A stretch of 64,000 nucleotides of DNA. It comes from Strongyloides papillosus. Taxonomy: Eukaryota > Nematoda > Chromadorea > Rhabditida > Strongyloididae. The DNA is taken from contig SRSI01000044.1 of the NCBI GenBank assembly GCA_005656395.1, forward strand, positions 1,984,001 to 2,048,000, given 5' to 3'. The translations under genes were made by a program, and so were the position numbers. The notes below the pieces were generated by a model that searched no databases, was not told where the DNA came from, and saw only the letters and a list, made by a program, of their open reading frames with translations. Of this stretch, positions 15,301 through 27,718 are shown in pieces (the stretch's first letter is position 1; each line of letters begins with the position of its first letter).

Positions 15301-18300
15301 ATAATAATCCAAATCATACAGTCTTTCAAAACTATAATTCCTCTTATCAATATTTCTAATAATTTCTGTTGGAATTCTTTTAAACTGATGAAGGGGATTC
15401 AATGATTGCCACTGGCGCTGCATTACCATTTTATAACATGCTAAAATCTTCTGAGCTAAAGCAGCCCAACCCCTGTAACAAACAATTTCAAACATTGCAC
15501 GGAATAGACGAGTTGCAGACTGAGATATATAAATCATATCGGCAATTATAGCAAAACCATCCAATTGAAGTTGAGAAATGTACGTTTGTAAAAGAATATT
15601 AACCTTAGATGTTGGATCTTCAAGAGATTCTTTTATAGGAATAGGAACTAACTCTGCTAACTTCTGGAGTTCAAGTTTTTCTTCTTCGCGGACATTTATA
15701 TTTTTAAATTCAGACGACAAAGAAAATATTCTAAAGATATCAATATCTCCACATGTTGGCTTTAGAAGTTGATTATATGTTTGCATGGTTTGATAAGTAC
15801 AATAGTAATGTGATGCAATTCTACCGAGATTTGTTGATTTTATATAACCACTTTTCTTATCATATTGAATTAAATGTCCTCTCTCAAGTTGCATACAAGC
15901 TGTATGAATTAAATCGGCACGTCTACTATTTAGTAAGGGATCAGATTCAAATTCATCAAAATCAATACCATACGTTCCTGGAGCTTTCATCATTCTTATA
16001 TATAAATAACTGTATCCTAACCAATTAACTGCATCATTGACATTGTTAATTGTACCTAGAACTATTTCGGCATTTAGTAACTCAGGAAGTTTCGAAATCA
16101 ATTGACTTTCAACTAAAAGTTGTTGATTCAAAAGTGACAAATAATATTGAAGTTCTGAATGATTAGTTATCATAATACCCATACCAGTTGTATCATATTG
16201 TGGTCTACCAGCTCGACCCATCATTTGCATGACATCCATAGAACTTAATTCTGTCCAACAACCTTTCTCCGGATTATATACTTGAGTACCTTTAATTATA
16301 ACAGTATGGGCTGGTAAATTTACTCCCCACGCTAAAGTTGCTGTTGATACAAGAATGGGTAAATGTTTATCTCCAAATAAATCTTCGACTGTTGTACGAT
16401 CTATCCTATTCATACCAGCATGATGGATACCGAAACCAAATTGCAAAAGATCCTTCAAATCAGGATTTTTTATTTGTTCACCTTCAGATCTCAAGATTTC
16501 TGATGATGCACTTCCATCTTGAATGATCTTTGATAAAGATCCTTTCTCTACAAACATATCTCTTAAAGCTTTTGCAGTTCTAGCTGTTTCTTTTCTTGAG
16601 TGAACGAATATAAGTACCTGATTCTGTCCAGCATTTTCTAAAACTTTTTCATACAACACCTCATTTTGTGTTTGATATTTTTTTAAGCCTTTTTTTGCTG
16701 TAATACCAATATACTCTTGTTCTAACGGGACAGGACGGTAACTATTGTCGAAATAGAATAGATTTTTGGGTTCAACTCTTAGAAAAGCAGCAACATCTTC
16801 ATAATTCGGTAAGGTAGCTGATAATCCAACAAGCCTACAATCTTCATTTGTTGAAATTATTTCTCTTAATGTTCTCATAACAATAGCTTCAAGTACAGGA
16901 CCTCTGTCATCATGAAGGAGATGGATTTCGTCAATGATGATAAGCTTCACAAGGGAACTATATGATCTATCACCACCTTTCCTTGTAACAACATCATACT
17001 TCTCTGGAGTACAAACAATAATTTGTGTTTCCATAAATTGTTCTTTTGTCATATTTGAATCACCAGTCATTTCTCCAACAACAAGTCCATACGATTCTAG
17101 TCTTTTTGAAAAAGATCCAACCATTTCCTGTACCAAAGATCTCATTGGAGCAATATAAATACACTTAAATTCATCTAATCGAATGGTACCATCAGAATTC
17201 ATATGTTTAGATACTTCACGAAGTATACACATTAAAGCAACGTTTGTTTTCCCTGCTCCAGTTGGAGCACAAACAAGCATTGGTTCATCCGATTTCAGGG
17301 CAGTAGGCATTAGTTTTGATTGGATTCTATTTAATGCCTTAAAACCATCAAATGCTTGTTGACTCCATTTGGGTAAATCTGAAATCTTTATCAATTTTTC
17401 ACCTTTTTCTAGTGGTTTTGGCTTCTGTGCTGGAACAAAAACACTCTCGAAATCTTTATGAACTTTTCTTGATGAACCATCTGGAAGGATACATTTTTTG
17501 TTACCCATAAAATGGCCACCATGTGCGAAAGTTAACTCCTCTAAGTTGAGCATTCTCCTTGTCATCATCATACTATTCCCTTCTAAATCATTAATCTCCT
17601 TCTTTTTCTTAACAGTTTTACTGTCTGCATTATCACTAAGTTTGCCTTCTATATCATCTAAGATGACACTCAATTCAGGATTACTTTTCATTTCTTTTTC
17701 AAGTTCTTCTTTTTCGCCCTTTTCAGCACTCTTCCAAAGAGTACAGTACAAAATTAATTTCCAATTATCTCTAAGTTTTTTAATCAGCTCAAAACACTCA
17801 TAATCTAAAAGATTAACAAGCTCCGACTCCACTTCTCTAATATCTTTTGAATGCCTTAATATATCGATAGTTAGTTTCCGTTTTTCTTGGGCAACTTCTT
17901 TCACTGGATAAAATTTCTCAAGTTCTCTTTGAATCCAATAAGCATCGATATCAATTGCCTTCAATGACTGTCCTTTCGTTTCTTTGTTGAGATCAACCTC
18001 ACTATCACCTTCCAAAACTTTATCTACATCTGCTTCTTCACCTCCCTCTGACTCACCACTAGAATCATTCTCAATTTCGTTGTAATCATCTTCTTCCTCT
18101 TCGGAGTCACTGAAATTTACATTCACACCCTCACGCTCATCTAGATCATCAACTTTCGCTTTGTTATCATCATCATCCATAACAAAGTCATTTATCTTTT
18201 TAGACAAGTTACTTAGTTGATTCATTAACTCATCACTTATGACTCCAAGTAAATCATCTATCTCCTTTTTCTTATTCTTTTCATGAATTTTAGAGGATTT

Positions 18301-18830
18301 CAAAACACGCAAAACTTCATCAGCTGCACCACATAAAATCTCTCTAGGTTGATCACCAAGTGTTTCATATAAAATTGTTATTAAAGAGTCGTAAGCTGAT
18401 TTAGATTCTTTTGACTTAGGTAAATATACTCCAGATAAGTCAGCGTCAGCAATTGAAACATGTTTGTTAATGTTTTTACTGATGCTTTCTCCTTTTTCCT
18501 TTTTAGTTTCTCTAAAATTAAAAAATAAAAAAGTAGTTTTAGTATCGACACACCCTTTGTAAAATCTTACTTATTTCTTTTTTCATCTGGTACACCTGTA
18601 CGAATATATTTATCACCCATACGTGAAGATGCTAATTGTTCTGCCGTTAAAGGCATAACTTCGCCTGTTGGGTCATTTTTTCTCCTTCTTTCGGTATAAT
18701 CATAATTAACTTGCAAAACAAGGTTACTATTCTAAAACAATTTTTACAGATATACAAATGTCATATTAACTATATAACAACTTACACTTTTATAGTCATA
18801 TTTCTTTTTCAAGTCATACTCATCAGCCAT
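12307..18830 (-). CDS. Brr2/SNRNP200, U5 snRNP RNA helicase
   Basis: Brr2 is the Ski2-like helicase that unwinds U4/U6 to activate the spliceosome. Exons are 18830-18786 (15 codons, MADEYDLKK start), 18731-18571 and 18511-12307; phases agree and the product is about 2136 residues, the usual family length. The acidic N-terminal extension precedes two helicase-Sec63 cassettes. Cassette 1 looks active: motif I PTGAGKT near residue 482, DEIH near 594, SAT following. Cassette 2 is degenerate: GSGKG near residue 1330, SDIH in place of the DExH box near 1433, and STS in place of SAT, fitting its known role as a regulatory, protein-binding cassette. A tail of Sec63 sequence (HLKQLPH region, FN3-like end) completes the protein. 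The large exon stays open upstream of its first apparent start at 18312, so the true start is the ATG at 18830. Confidence 0.95.
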
Positions 18831-19239
18831 TATCAAATTGGTTAATTATACAATTAGCGGATATGTTATTTTCACAAGGTGAATTTGTAAGTCTTTTAAA
18901 ACTTTCAACATAAAATTCAAATAAAGCAGTCGTTGTAGGATGTAATACTCCAAAGCGTTTCTCCAAAAATGGCGCTATACATTAAACACTATAGCAATCT
19001 CAAGAAACATTTTTGATTTAAGGAAGTGTAAAGTTGTGTTCTATTTGTGATAAATATATTTTATTAAGGATGTAGTTGATATGCCCAAAAAATTCAAGTT
19101 TGTTAGATCAAGTTTGCAAAGTAAAAAGAAACACTTAAAAATTTTATTGAAAAAGTGCCTAATGAAGTAAATATTAAAACAGGTTTACTATTAACTTTTG
19201 ATAACTCTAAAATGTCAGATTCAATGTATATTTTAATAG
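18831..19239. promoter_or_regulatory. Shared divergent promoter region between Brr2 and a small secreted-protein gene
   Basis: Brr2 starts leftward at 18830 and the next gene rightward at 19240, leaving 409 bases for both promoters. The stretch includes a somewhat more GC-rich segment around 18930-18980. No TATA element or other motif stands out enough to name. Confidence 0.35.
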
Positions 19240-20163
19240 ATGTATTTGAATAATTATTTCATTTTCCTAGTAATTTTATGTTATTTTGGAGTTAATGGTG
19301 AGGTTTTTGGGTCACAAAGTCTTAAAAGAGTTAAAAGAGATGGCAAACTTAGCACAAGATGGATTTCAAGAAAAGGTGGGATAGATATTCCTGTTACTTT
19401 GACTAGTTTAATAACATGTCTATCTGCTGGGATTAATGAAGCTTTTTGCCTTGGACCTAGAGTAAACATTTTTGAACCTAGGAAAACTTGTTGCAACAGA
19501 TAAACTTGGTTATTTTCACGGTTTTAGAAATGGTGTTGACTTAAGGTAAGAAGAAGTTTTTATTTTTTAAGTATATAGAATTTAGAATGCTTGAAAACGC
19601 CGGAATACCGGGGATATCGGAAGGTAATACGGAAATTGGCCACAGAATTGGTGCAACTGTTGCAGATAGAGGTACAGAATTTGGTGTTGGGCAACAGATT
19701 TTTAATTATTATAAAGACAATCTTGGAGGAGTTATTGAAGCTGATAAAAATGGTGTTGGTTTAGACTTAGGTTACCGTGGTGGTGCGGCAGATGATAAAG
19801 TTAAGATTCAAGCAACATTATTTGGCATTACTGTAGGAAACCCACAAGGAGATATTGCTAATCCTCCTCTTATGCGTATGTTAAGATTTTAATAGTTATG
19901 TATTATTATATTTAGCTGGTAGTAGATATAGAGCACCGACTTCATATTATTTTAAAAGTCTACCCACTGGTAATGGAGGAGGGTTAGTCATGACACAACC
20001 ACAAACCAGAAACCAATGGTATAGATCACAGTTTTATAATTATGGTAAGTGTTTTTTATAATTGATATCTTTAAAATATTTTTACACATTAGGTGATGAA
20101 TATAGGACTCCAAAAGAGCGGGCATGCCCATGGTGCTTTGCCTCAAGACCTATTGGGAAATGA
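19240..20163 (+). CDS. Small secreted glycine-rich protein of unknown function
   Basis: Predicted exons are 19240-19375, 19482-19545, 19586-19875, 19916-20044 and 20093-20163, totalling 230 codons with every phase consistent and small GT-AG introns of 40-48 bp apart from the first. The protein begins with a signal peptide (MYLNNYFIFLVILCYFGVNG) followed by a dibasic RVKR site typical of furin-like processing, then a Gly/Asp-rich body (GVGQQIFNYYKDN, GVGLDLGYRGG) and a basic C-terminal part ending with a CPWC motif. I do not recognise the family. The 106-base first intron (19376-19481) is open in the reading frame of exon 1 and looks coding in composition, so it may instead be retained sequence followed by a frameshift. 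An AATAAA lies at 20262-20267. Confidence 0.6.
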
Positions 20164-22910
20164 TAATTATTTATTAAGTGAAATAAGGATATAATTCAAG
20201 TTCACTAAAAAGTGTAATATCAAACTGATTTGTAAATGTTTAAGACGTGTGTGATTAAATTAATAAAGATAATTATTAAACAATTTTTACATTGAAAATG
20301 GTATTATATTGTGCCAAATTAACTTATTTCTTTAAATGAGGATTTAAAAAATTTGAAGAAGATACGTGTCAGTTTCTGAATACAAACCTTGTTAACTTAT
20401 CAATTAAAAAATGATTAGAAACATTAATTTGCCAAAATTTTTGATACTCATTATTTGTCAGATACACATTGTTGTGACATCATATCCTATTTTCTTTTAC
20501 CACTATATTGTTCCACTATATTTATAACTTTTCAAACAAATTTTTTTCTTTCAACTACCTTAAGAATCCAAAAGTCTTCAATAATTTTTTACTTTAAAAT
20601 CCATCAAAAAATGAAAATTTTAAAAGCTAACAAATATATATAATGTAGATAGAGATTTATATTTTTAAGTAAACTATAAGTATTATTTTTTGGAAAAGGA
20701 TAAGAGATAGTATGGGTAAATGATGAAGATATTACAGCTTAATTTTTAGATGAACAAATCGCAAAACATTTGATATACCGTTAGACATCACTTTAAATCA
20801 TATTTTGAAAAAATTTTATATGACAAGAACAGACAAATAATAATAATCTTTTTAAAGTATTTTTTACTCGAATTTATAAAGTTTCGTTTTTAAAGATAAA
20901 TTACTTCCTCCTATTATTGATAATGTTATGGAAAAAGTATTAATGTAATGATCATCCACCACTTGAGAGATATATTTTTATTAAATTAATGAATTGTTTT
21001 TTATTTTATTTCTAAATAATAAATTGTTTTGAAAGCATATTTTTATTATAAAATGTATTTTTAATGATTTAAATTTCACATTATAAATTTATAGGACTTT
21101 AATGTATCTCAAGTTTGTTAAATGCAAATAGTACGATTTTATATCTACTAATCGAGTGTAATTTAATTAAATAGTAAGAAAATATTTAAAAAAACTTAAT
21201 TAAATAATAATGTGTCAAGTATAATCAATAAAATCTTCAAAAACTCAAATTTTATTCTATGAATAATATTTTTGCTAACATTAGCTCATTATTTAAAAAG
21301 GCTAGAAGTTTTATAAAACTTTATAAAAAAATTATGTTATATAATCATCTAACCATCTATAGTATTATGTATATTCAACAAATATATAGTAATTTCAAAT
21401 TTTCTGCATCCTAATTTCAGAAATATAATATGATTTCAAAATCTTTCATCCATTAAATAATTAAATAGTACTTTTATATATGAACATAAAATTATTATAA
21501 TTTTCCTTTATTTCCAAACGTCATCATACATAGATTATCACTGTAAAAAGAATCTTATCATAAGAAGCAGTATATTAGTTTTCTAAGAACTTTAAGTATC
21601 TAAGAACAATTTATGTATATCTATTTTATGAGGTCATATTTTCATCGACCTAAAAAACTTCAATTGTAAAATAGGAAATTTATTGTATTTTTTAGAAGCA
21701 TTTAAATATAAATAGTCTTGAAAAACTTTTTTTTTGAAAAAAAGTGTAAAAGTTATTTTAAACTTTTTACCCAGTTCCAAGGAATTCTGGGGATAGCTTT
21801 GGTAGAAATTTAATTGGTATATTGTATTTTAAAGTCAACAAATTAGATATAATTGTAGTGTTTTTCAAAATATAAAGTGCATTTAATGTTGTGATAAAGG
21901 TTTCCTTTAAAATTAATTTTTTTTAAGTATTCTATGTAGGATAATTAATTATTTTTGAATTAGAGAAAAAAATACTATCATTCATTGTAGTTTAAATTTA
22001 AATGTCATTATTTAAAATCATCTACTTATAACTGCTTTTTTTAAATATTTTTTTCTAACTAACATACTTCGTTATTACTTAACCTACTATTATATAATTA
22101 GAATAGACATTTTTAAATTCGTTGCAACTTTTTTTTATCCTCAGTGGTATTAGAAGGCTATGATTATACATAATCTTACTTTACTAATATGAAACATCTG
22201 ATTAAAATAAGACACAAAGTCCACTGTATTTAAAAATATATTTTTTTCAATTATACTTTCATGTAAACATGGGAAATAACATGAACTACAAACATTTAAA
22301 TTCATTCTTAGAATATATAATTTACATGTAAGATAAATAAAAATTTCGATATAATTATTAATATTTTATTTTTTATTAATAATTCTATGTAGTACTAATC
22401 TAAAAAAACAACTTTTATAACACGAAAGAATTATTTTTGAAGATATATAATTTATTTGACTTTTGAAATGCAGATATTCTTGCATCTTTATTACTAAGTC
22501 TTCAAAAAATCAAAGAAAATCGCTTTTTTTCAGAAAAAACTGGTCTTTTATTATTCTGACCAATGGAATAAAAAGTGCACTTTGTGAGGCAAAATAGTTT
22601 ATCATATATATTACTATCTAAAAAGCTTCTAAAAATTAAATAAAAAATAAATGAAATTTAAAAAAAAATAGCTTCATATAAATATCAAATATTTCCTTTC
22701 ATTTGTATCGTTAATCTTCACTGTTTTTTAACAAACAGCTGACAGGTATTTGTAAAATTTAATTATTAAGTTCTTATTTTTGTTAATATTTTTTCCTATA
22801 TATTTTTGCATATCATTCAATTTATTTTGTGATAAAATAATATTTACACAAAATCTTCGGATGTTTTCTCTGTTATTGTTGATTAAACAGCAACTACAGG
22901 AAAGAAAGTT

Positions 22911-25185
22911 TTTTACGTCATAATAGAATTTTTTTATAGATTAACGTTACAATAAATAACGTTTGATGTCTTCCTTCCACATATTTTTAAATTGCTGTTT
23001 AAAAAACTTTAATGTTTTAGAGATTTTACATTGGTATTCATTATAATAGCACTAATATTTATGAATATTTTTATTTAATTATTAATATATTCCATTATGA
23101 AAAATAGGAGTATAAATTGACTTTATATTATTACTTTAACCAAAATTATTTATTTGTAACTTTTTTTCACATTTCCAGTTAACAATGGCGAAAAAAAAAT
23201 TTGTGAGTAGTTATTTTATATGAAAATGCCAATGGTGAGTATTGTAGTTGAAAATAAAGGTAAATAAACTTTACGATAAGTAATTTTGAGTGGTGTAAAG
23301 TAAGATGAATTAATCAGTTTGTTTTGGTATTTTTAAAAGTCTTAAAATTTTAATGTAGAATATTATATTTTATAAATTATATTGTCTTTTATTAAGTGTA
23401 AAAAATAAATTGATTCTAAATATATCTCGACTTACGTCATCATAGCATCTACCACTATATCACCCTTTTTCACATTTATCATTATCATTAAGAAATTGCT
23501 TCATAATGAGGTGACTGTGAGTTTAAAAGTAATTCTAAATTTATTTTGTTGAAAATATATGTTAAATGGAGGTGATAAATGTACATTGATAAGACAAATT
23601 TGTTTAATTGCTTTATGGAGTAGGTGGAATATATATAGAAGATCAAAGTTGTGAAGTAAAGAAATTATTAATTATGTATGTGTGTATTTGTTTGCTTTGA
23701 AATAGTAAAATAATAACAGTCATGTTTTATTGAACCAATTTTACAATTAAGATGTTTAATAACATAGATTTATCCATAATATTTAATATTGTTAATCAGA
23801 TGTCTTCAAATTAACAGCTATTTAATATTTTTTTCTCATAATATTTTTGTTAACATAATTATAAAGTTTCAGTAGACTAAAAATTATTCCTTATACTACT
23901 TTCTAAAGTTAACTAAGTGCTATATTTTACACCAGTCAGATAATGTTATTATAATTTTTGATAAAAAAGTTTGTAGTTAAGATATATAATTATTATTAAC
24001 CATCTAGAAAGACTTTTTAATTGTATCCATAAAGACATCGAATATAAAGCATAGGAATAAAAAACTACAAAATTTTACGTCATAAATTTATAACACTTGA
24101 ATATATAATTGTAATTTCCATTTACAACTATATATTTTTCCATTTGTAATATAATAGTTAAATTTTTTTATACCTATAATTCTAAATATAATCTTATATG
24201 TATGATAGAGTCAATTTGATAGATTAATATCAAATATTTATTAAAAGACATAAAAATATTAAATTATTTTGCCATTCACTAATAAAACGTTTTTAAATTT
24301 TTCTTTATTATATTTAAAAAGAAAATTATATAATATATTTTAAATTACTTTTATATTTTCATTTTAATAAAATGTTTTGTATATACTTTATAAAAAAAAA
24401 TAGTTCAAGAATAATTAAAATAAATTCTCTTATTTTGAAGGTGATTAAGAAAATATTTACAGAAAGAATTAAAAGATGCCATTATATAAAATAACCAATT
24501 CCTTGTTTATATTTTAACAAATTCTTTGTAGTAATGGTTGCCTTTTTATATTCTATGATTACATATCTGGATCTCAAATAGTCTTAATTTATTTCTTTTT
24601 CTAATAATATTAAATAAAAGTTATATCTTTTTTTATTCATTAAAGGGAATAATAGACAATGTTTTGTGTAACAAATGAGATGTGTACTTTTTAGATGTTT
24701 ATTTGAAAATTTAGACAAAATTTCTTCTAATTTATTGTACTTGACTACTCTTGATATTTTATACAATAAAAATATATTATTTACAAAGCTTTACATTTAT
24801 TTTAAAACATTCAACAAAAATAGTGTAGGAATAATCTTTATGATAAATGAATTTTTAGAATAGTGATATATTATGGTAAAAAAAAAATTCCCACATTTTA
24901 AAAAGAAGGTAGACTTTTTTTAGATTTTGTTTATAATTAAAGTAAAAATTTCTTGCCTACTGATCTCATTTTCCCATGAAGAATAACTTTTATTTGTTTA
25001 ATCATTACTTCAAAATACCCCCCCCCCTTTAAAAAGTAAAATTAACAGACATATAAAAGTTTTGTGATAAGAAATGTATTCTAATAATAACGTCTAAATT
25101 TTTGATAATCATAGTAAGAAAATATATAATAAATTGGCAAGAAAATTGAAGAATGTTTTTAAATAAATTACCATTTTACGTCATA
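22911..25185 (+). promoter_or_regulatory. Cluster of four CRE/ATF-like TTACGTCAT sites
   Basis: The 9-mer TTACGTCAT occurs near 22913, 23432, 24075 and 25176, three of the four as TTTTACGTCATA, all on the same strand. TTACGTCA is a known bZIP (ATF/CREB/PAR) binding form. Four copies in 2.3 kb of DNA this poor in G and C is unlikely by chance. They lie 1.3 to 3.6 kb upstream of the globin-like gene. Function is inference. Confidence 0.4.
25018..25027. repeat. C10 mononucleotide tract
   Basis: Ten consecutive C residues in otherwise very AT-rich intergenic DNA. G/C tracts of this kind are the substrates protected by DOG-1/FANCJ in C. elegans. Confidence 0.9.
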
Positions 25186-26520
25186 GATACTATCCATTAA
25201 TATATTATGTTATTTTTGATAAGACTTATTACATATACTTGAATAATTATAAGTCTTTTAGCAATATACTAAAGATTATTAAATGAAATTAATTTATTTG
25301 TATATATCTAACTTATCATATCATTTTAATTATATTTAAACGTAAATATAAACTAATTTTTTTCTTTAAACTTTTTTAAAATAGTTTTTTCCAACTACTA
25401 ATTTTAAGGAAAAAAAGACCTTATTTTTTTCCTAACTATAACATAATATTAGAGTTGAATAAATTATGTTGTTAATCTCTACATTTAATCAAAAATTAAA
25501 TGTATATATATTTAACAATGTTTTTCATTTTTTATTTTCTAGAACATTTTTTCTTTAAAAATTAGCTTATTTCATGGTGGTACTATGAAAAAATAAAATG
25601 AAAAAATTGTTAATTAGTTTGTCTTGTGTTAATTTAAATTGTTAATTTTATAGAGAAACTTTTTTAATCATAAATACAATTCTATAATTATATAAATATT
25701 TTGATTCAAATGTATATTTTATGTATCTGTTTTCACTAACTTTCTAATAAAACCACATGTCGTAGTTTTTTTTATATTACTTTATCAAAATAGAGCATAA
25801 AAATGTCATAATACTTGTGTTTTTATAAGAATTTAGTTGAAACATTTATAAACAGTTGTGTCTATATTGTAAACAAGCATGATTAGGTTATTTTATAGAT
25901 CATTAATTAATAAATATTTTATTAAGTATTTAAGATAATTTATCGTCTCAAAAATCATAAGCTTATATAATTTTAAGAAAAAAATTTTAAATGTAAAAAC
26001 ATACGTTTGTGATTAAAAGAAAATAAATTAGCTCCTAAAGATGTCTGATTAGATAAGTCTTTTATACTTTTACTTGATAATAATACGATCAATATAATGC
26101 CAAATTACATTAATTAAAATTTCCTTTATGTTATATTATATTTCGTATTTATATACCCAATGTGTTAAAAGATAAATAATTATAGTTTTTTGATTTGTTG
26201 TTAAGCTTTGCAATATGCAACATGTTTAAGCAATATAACATGTAAAGTGTAATTGAAAGCATATATAATAAGATGATTAAAGAGCCACTAACATCATTTT
26301 TAAATTAATTGTAGAAAATGCCTCATTTTAAAAACTTTCTTATCTTCTCGAAATGTTATTATTTAAGAGATGATGTCTCTTTTTAAATTTTGTAAAATAT
26401 CTAATTTTTAAATAAAGTTGTTTTTCAGAAATTACTCATATTGTATTAATATTATTTTTTATTATCAATTTATAATTCTCTAAAAGATACCAGTGGATTC
26501 TGTATATAAACAAAAAAAAA

Positions 26521-27457
26521 ATGGGAAATTCAAAATCTACCCCGAAAACATCTACAACATTATCACCAGTATCCAAATCTGTCCCTAATATAGCAAAAAC
26601 CTCAACAGCTTCTAATAAATATCAACAAAATAGAAAAAAATCTGCTCCAACATTTATTAAAAATAATGATAGAAAGTTATCTGTTGGTGTAGGAGGTAGA
26701 CGATCCTCAACATCAGGAAGAAGTTCAGTTACCTCTGAACATGAAAAAAGAAAACCTGTATTAAATAGTTCACAGAGACAAATTGTTAAATATTGTATGG
26801 ATAATGCTAAAGAAGATTTAGGTGAACGTATTTTAAGGAGGATTGTTGAAAAAAGTTTAGATTTTCGTTTTTATCTTGAAGCTTTAAGTAGAAATGATAG
26901 ATTTGAGTTAGCAGAGAGTATCAAGAAATTTATTCATTCAACAGTATTATCTATTAATGACAGTGAAAATATTCAACATATAGCGGAAGAATTTGGATCT
27001 AAATTTGTTACTCATAGAAGTTATGGCTTTTAAACCAGATTTCTTTGCTGTAACAGCTAATGCTGTGACGACAGAGTGCGTCTTTCTTGATGCTGCTGTT
27101 CACCAGGCAACAGAAACACTAACAGCATGGAGTGTCTTAACATCATTTTGTTTCTCCTCAGTACGTGATGGTTATTATGGTGAATTACGACGCCAAAGGC
27201 GCCTTTCCAATAGTGCAATAAAATATAAGTTATCAGTGGACCAATCATCCACAGAAAATGTTAATCCTATTTATAATGAAAACCAAAACACAAGGCGATC
27301 CACATCTCCACCTAACTTATCACTTTCTGACGATGATAAGAACCCTCCTAATTTCTATAATCCGACAACTGAGGAAGAATACAATGAAGGAAATGCAGAT
27401 GAAATAAAGTCAGATACAAATCAAAACAAATATTTAAGTCCGAATATGGTTTATTAA
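26521..27457 (+). CDS. Globin-like protein with N-myristoylation signal, split by a +1 frame change
   Basis: Two overlapping frames together make one globin-domain protein. Frame 1 (26521-27033) starts MGNSKS, an N-myristoylation consensus, runs through a Ser/Thr/Lys-rich leader, then globin helices from about residue 80. It ends at TAA 27031-27033, just after THRSYGF, where H-x3-G fits the proximal F8 histidine. Frame 2 resumes with KPDFFAV (from 27032) and carries the remaining globin helices, then an acidic Ser/Pro/Asn-rich tail to 27457. Dropping one T of the TTTT at 27028-27031 restores a continuous protein of about 310 residues. No intron can explain the change. It could be an assembly error, a recent lesion or +1 ribosomal frameshifting. 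Nematodes have large families of such myristoylated globins. AATAAA at 27574-27579; convergent with the next gene. Confidence 0.7.
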
Positions 27458-27718
27458 TATATATGTAAATTAATTGAAATATAACAAAAAAAGTATATAT
27501 ATATTTAATTTTGTGTTACATTTAAAAAACAATATTATTCAAAACACAACATTTATTAAAAAAGAAAATTTTAAATAAAAATTATAAATGAAATAGTCGT
27601 GGTTAGAAAATGGGTTAAAAAAATTCTCCTTGATTATAGAGATCATGAAACTCCAATAAATTACAAAATTTGTTAGTAGATAAATGAAAAAAGCTCTTTT
27701 ATTTTCTCTTCTTAACGT

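Larger units (their letters stand above)
20164..26520. other. Gene-poor 6.4 kb region upstream of the globin-like gene
   Basis: AT-rich sequence with only short, composition-driven open frames. It contains four same-orientation TTACGTCAT sites (22911-25185), a C10 tract (25018-25027) and, near 23180-23203, a short acceptor-ATG-donor arrangement. It may contain the promoter or 5' untranslated exons of the gene at 26521. I see no transposon, RNA gene or conserved coding exon. Confidence 0.4.

Noticed and set aside
13713..17803. Several short open frames on both strands inside the Brr2 exon.
   Set aside because: They are shadow frames of a long conserved coding exon.
18300..18312. Brr2 starting near 18312.
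   Set aside because: The frame stays open upstream and two further exons in phase lead to MADEYDLKK at 18830, the expected N-terminus; the codon at 18312 is not an ATG.
24584..24863. Overlapping opposite-strand frames of about 60 codons.
   Set aside because: Random AT-rich composition, no splice sites, no domain.
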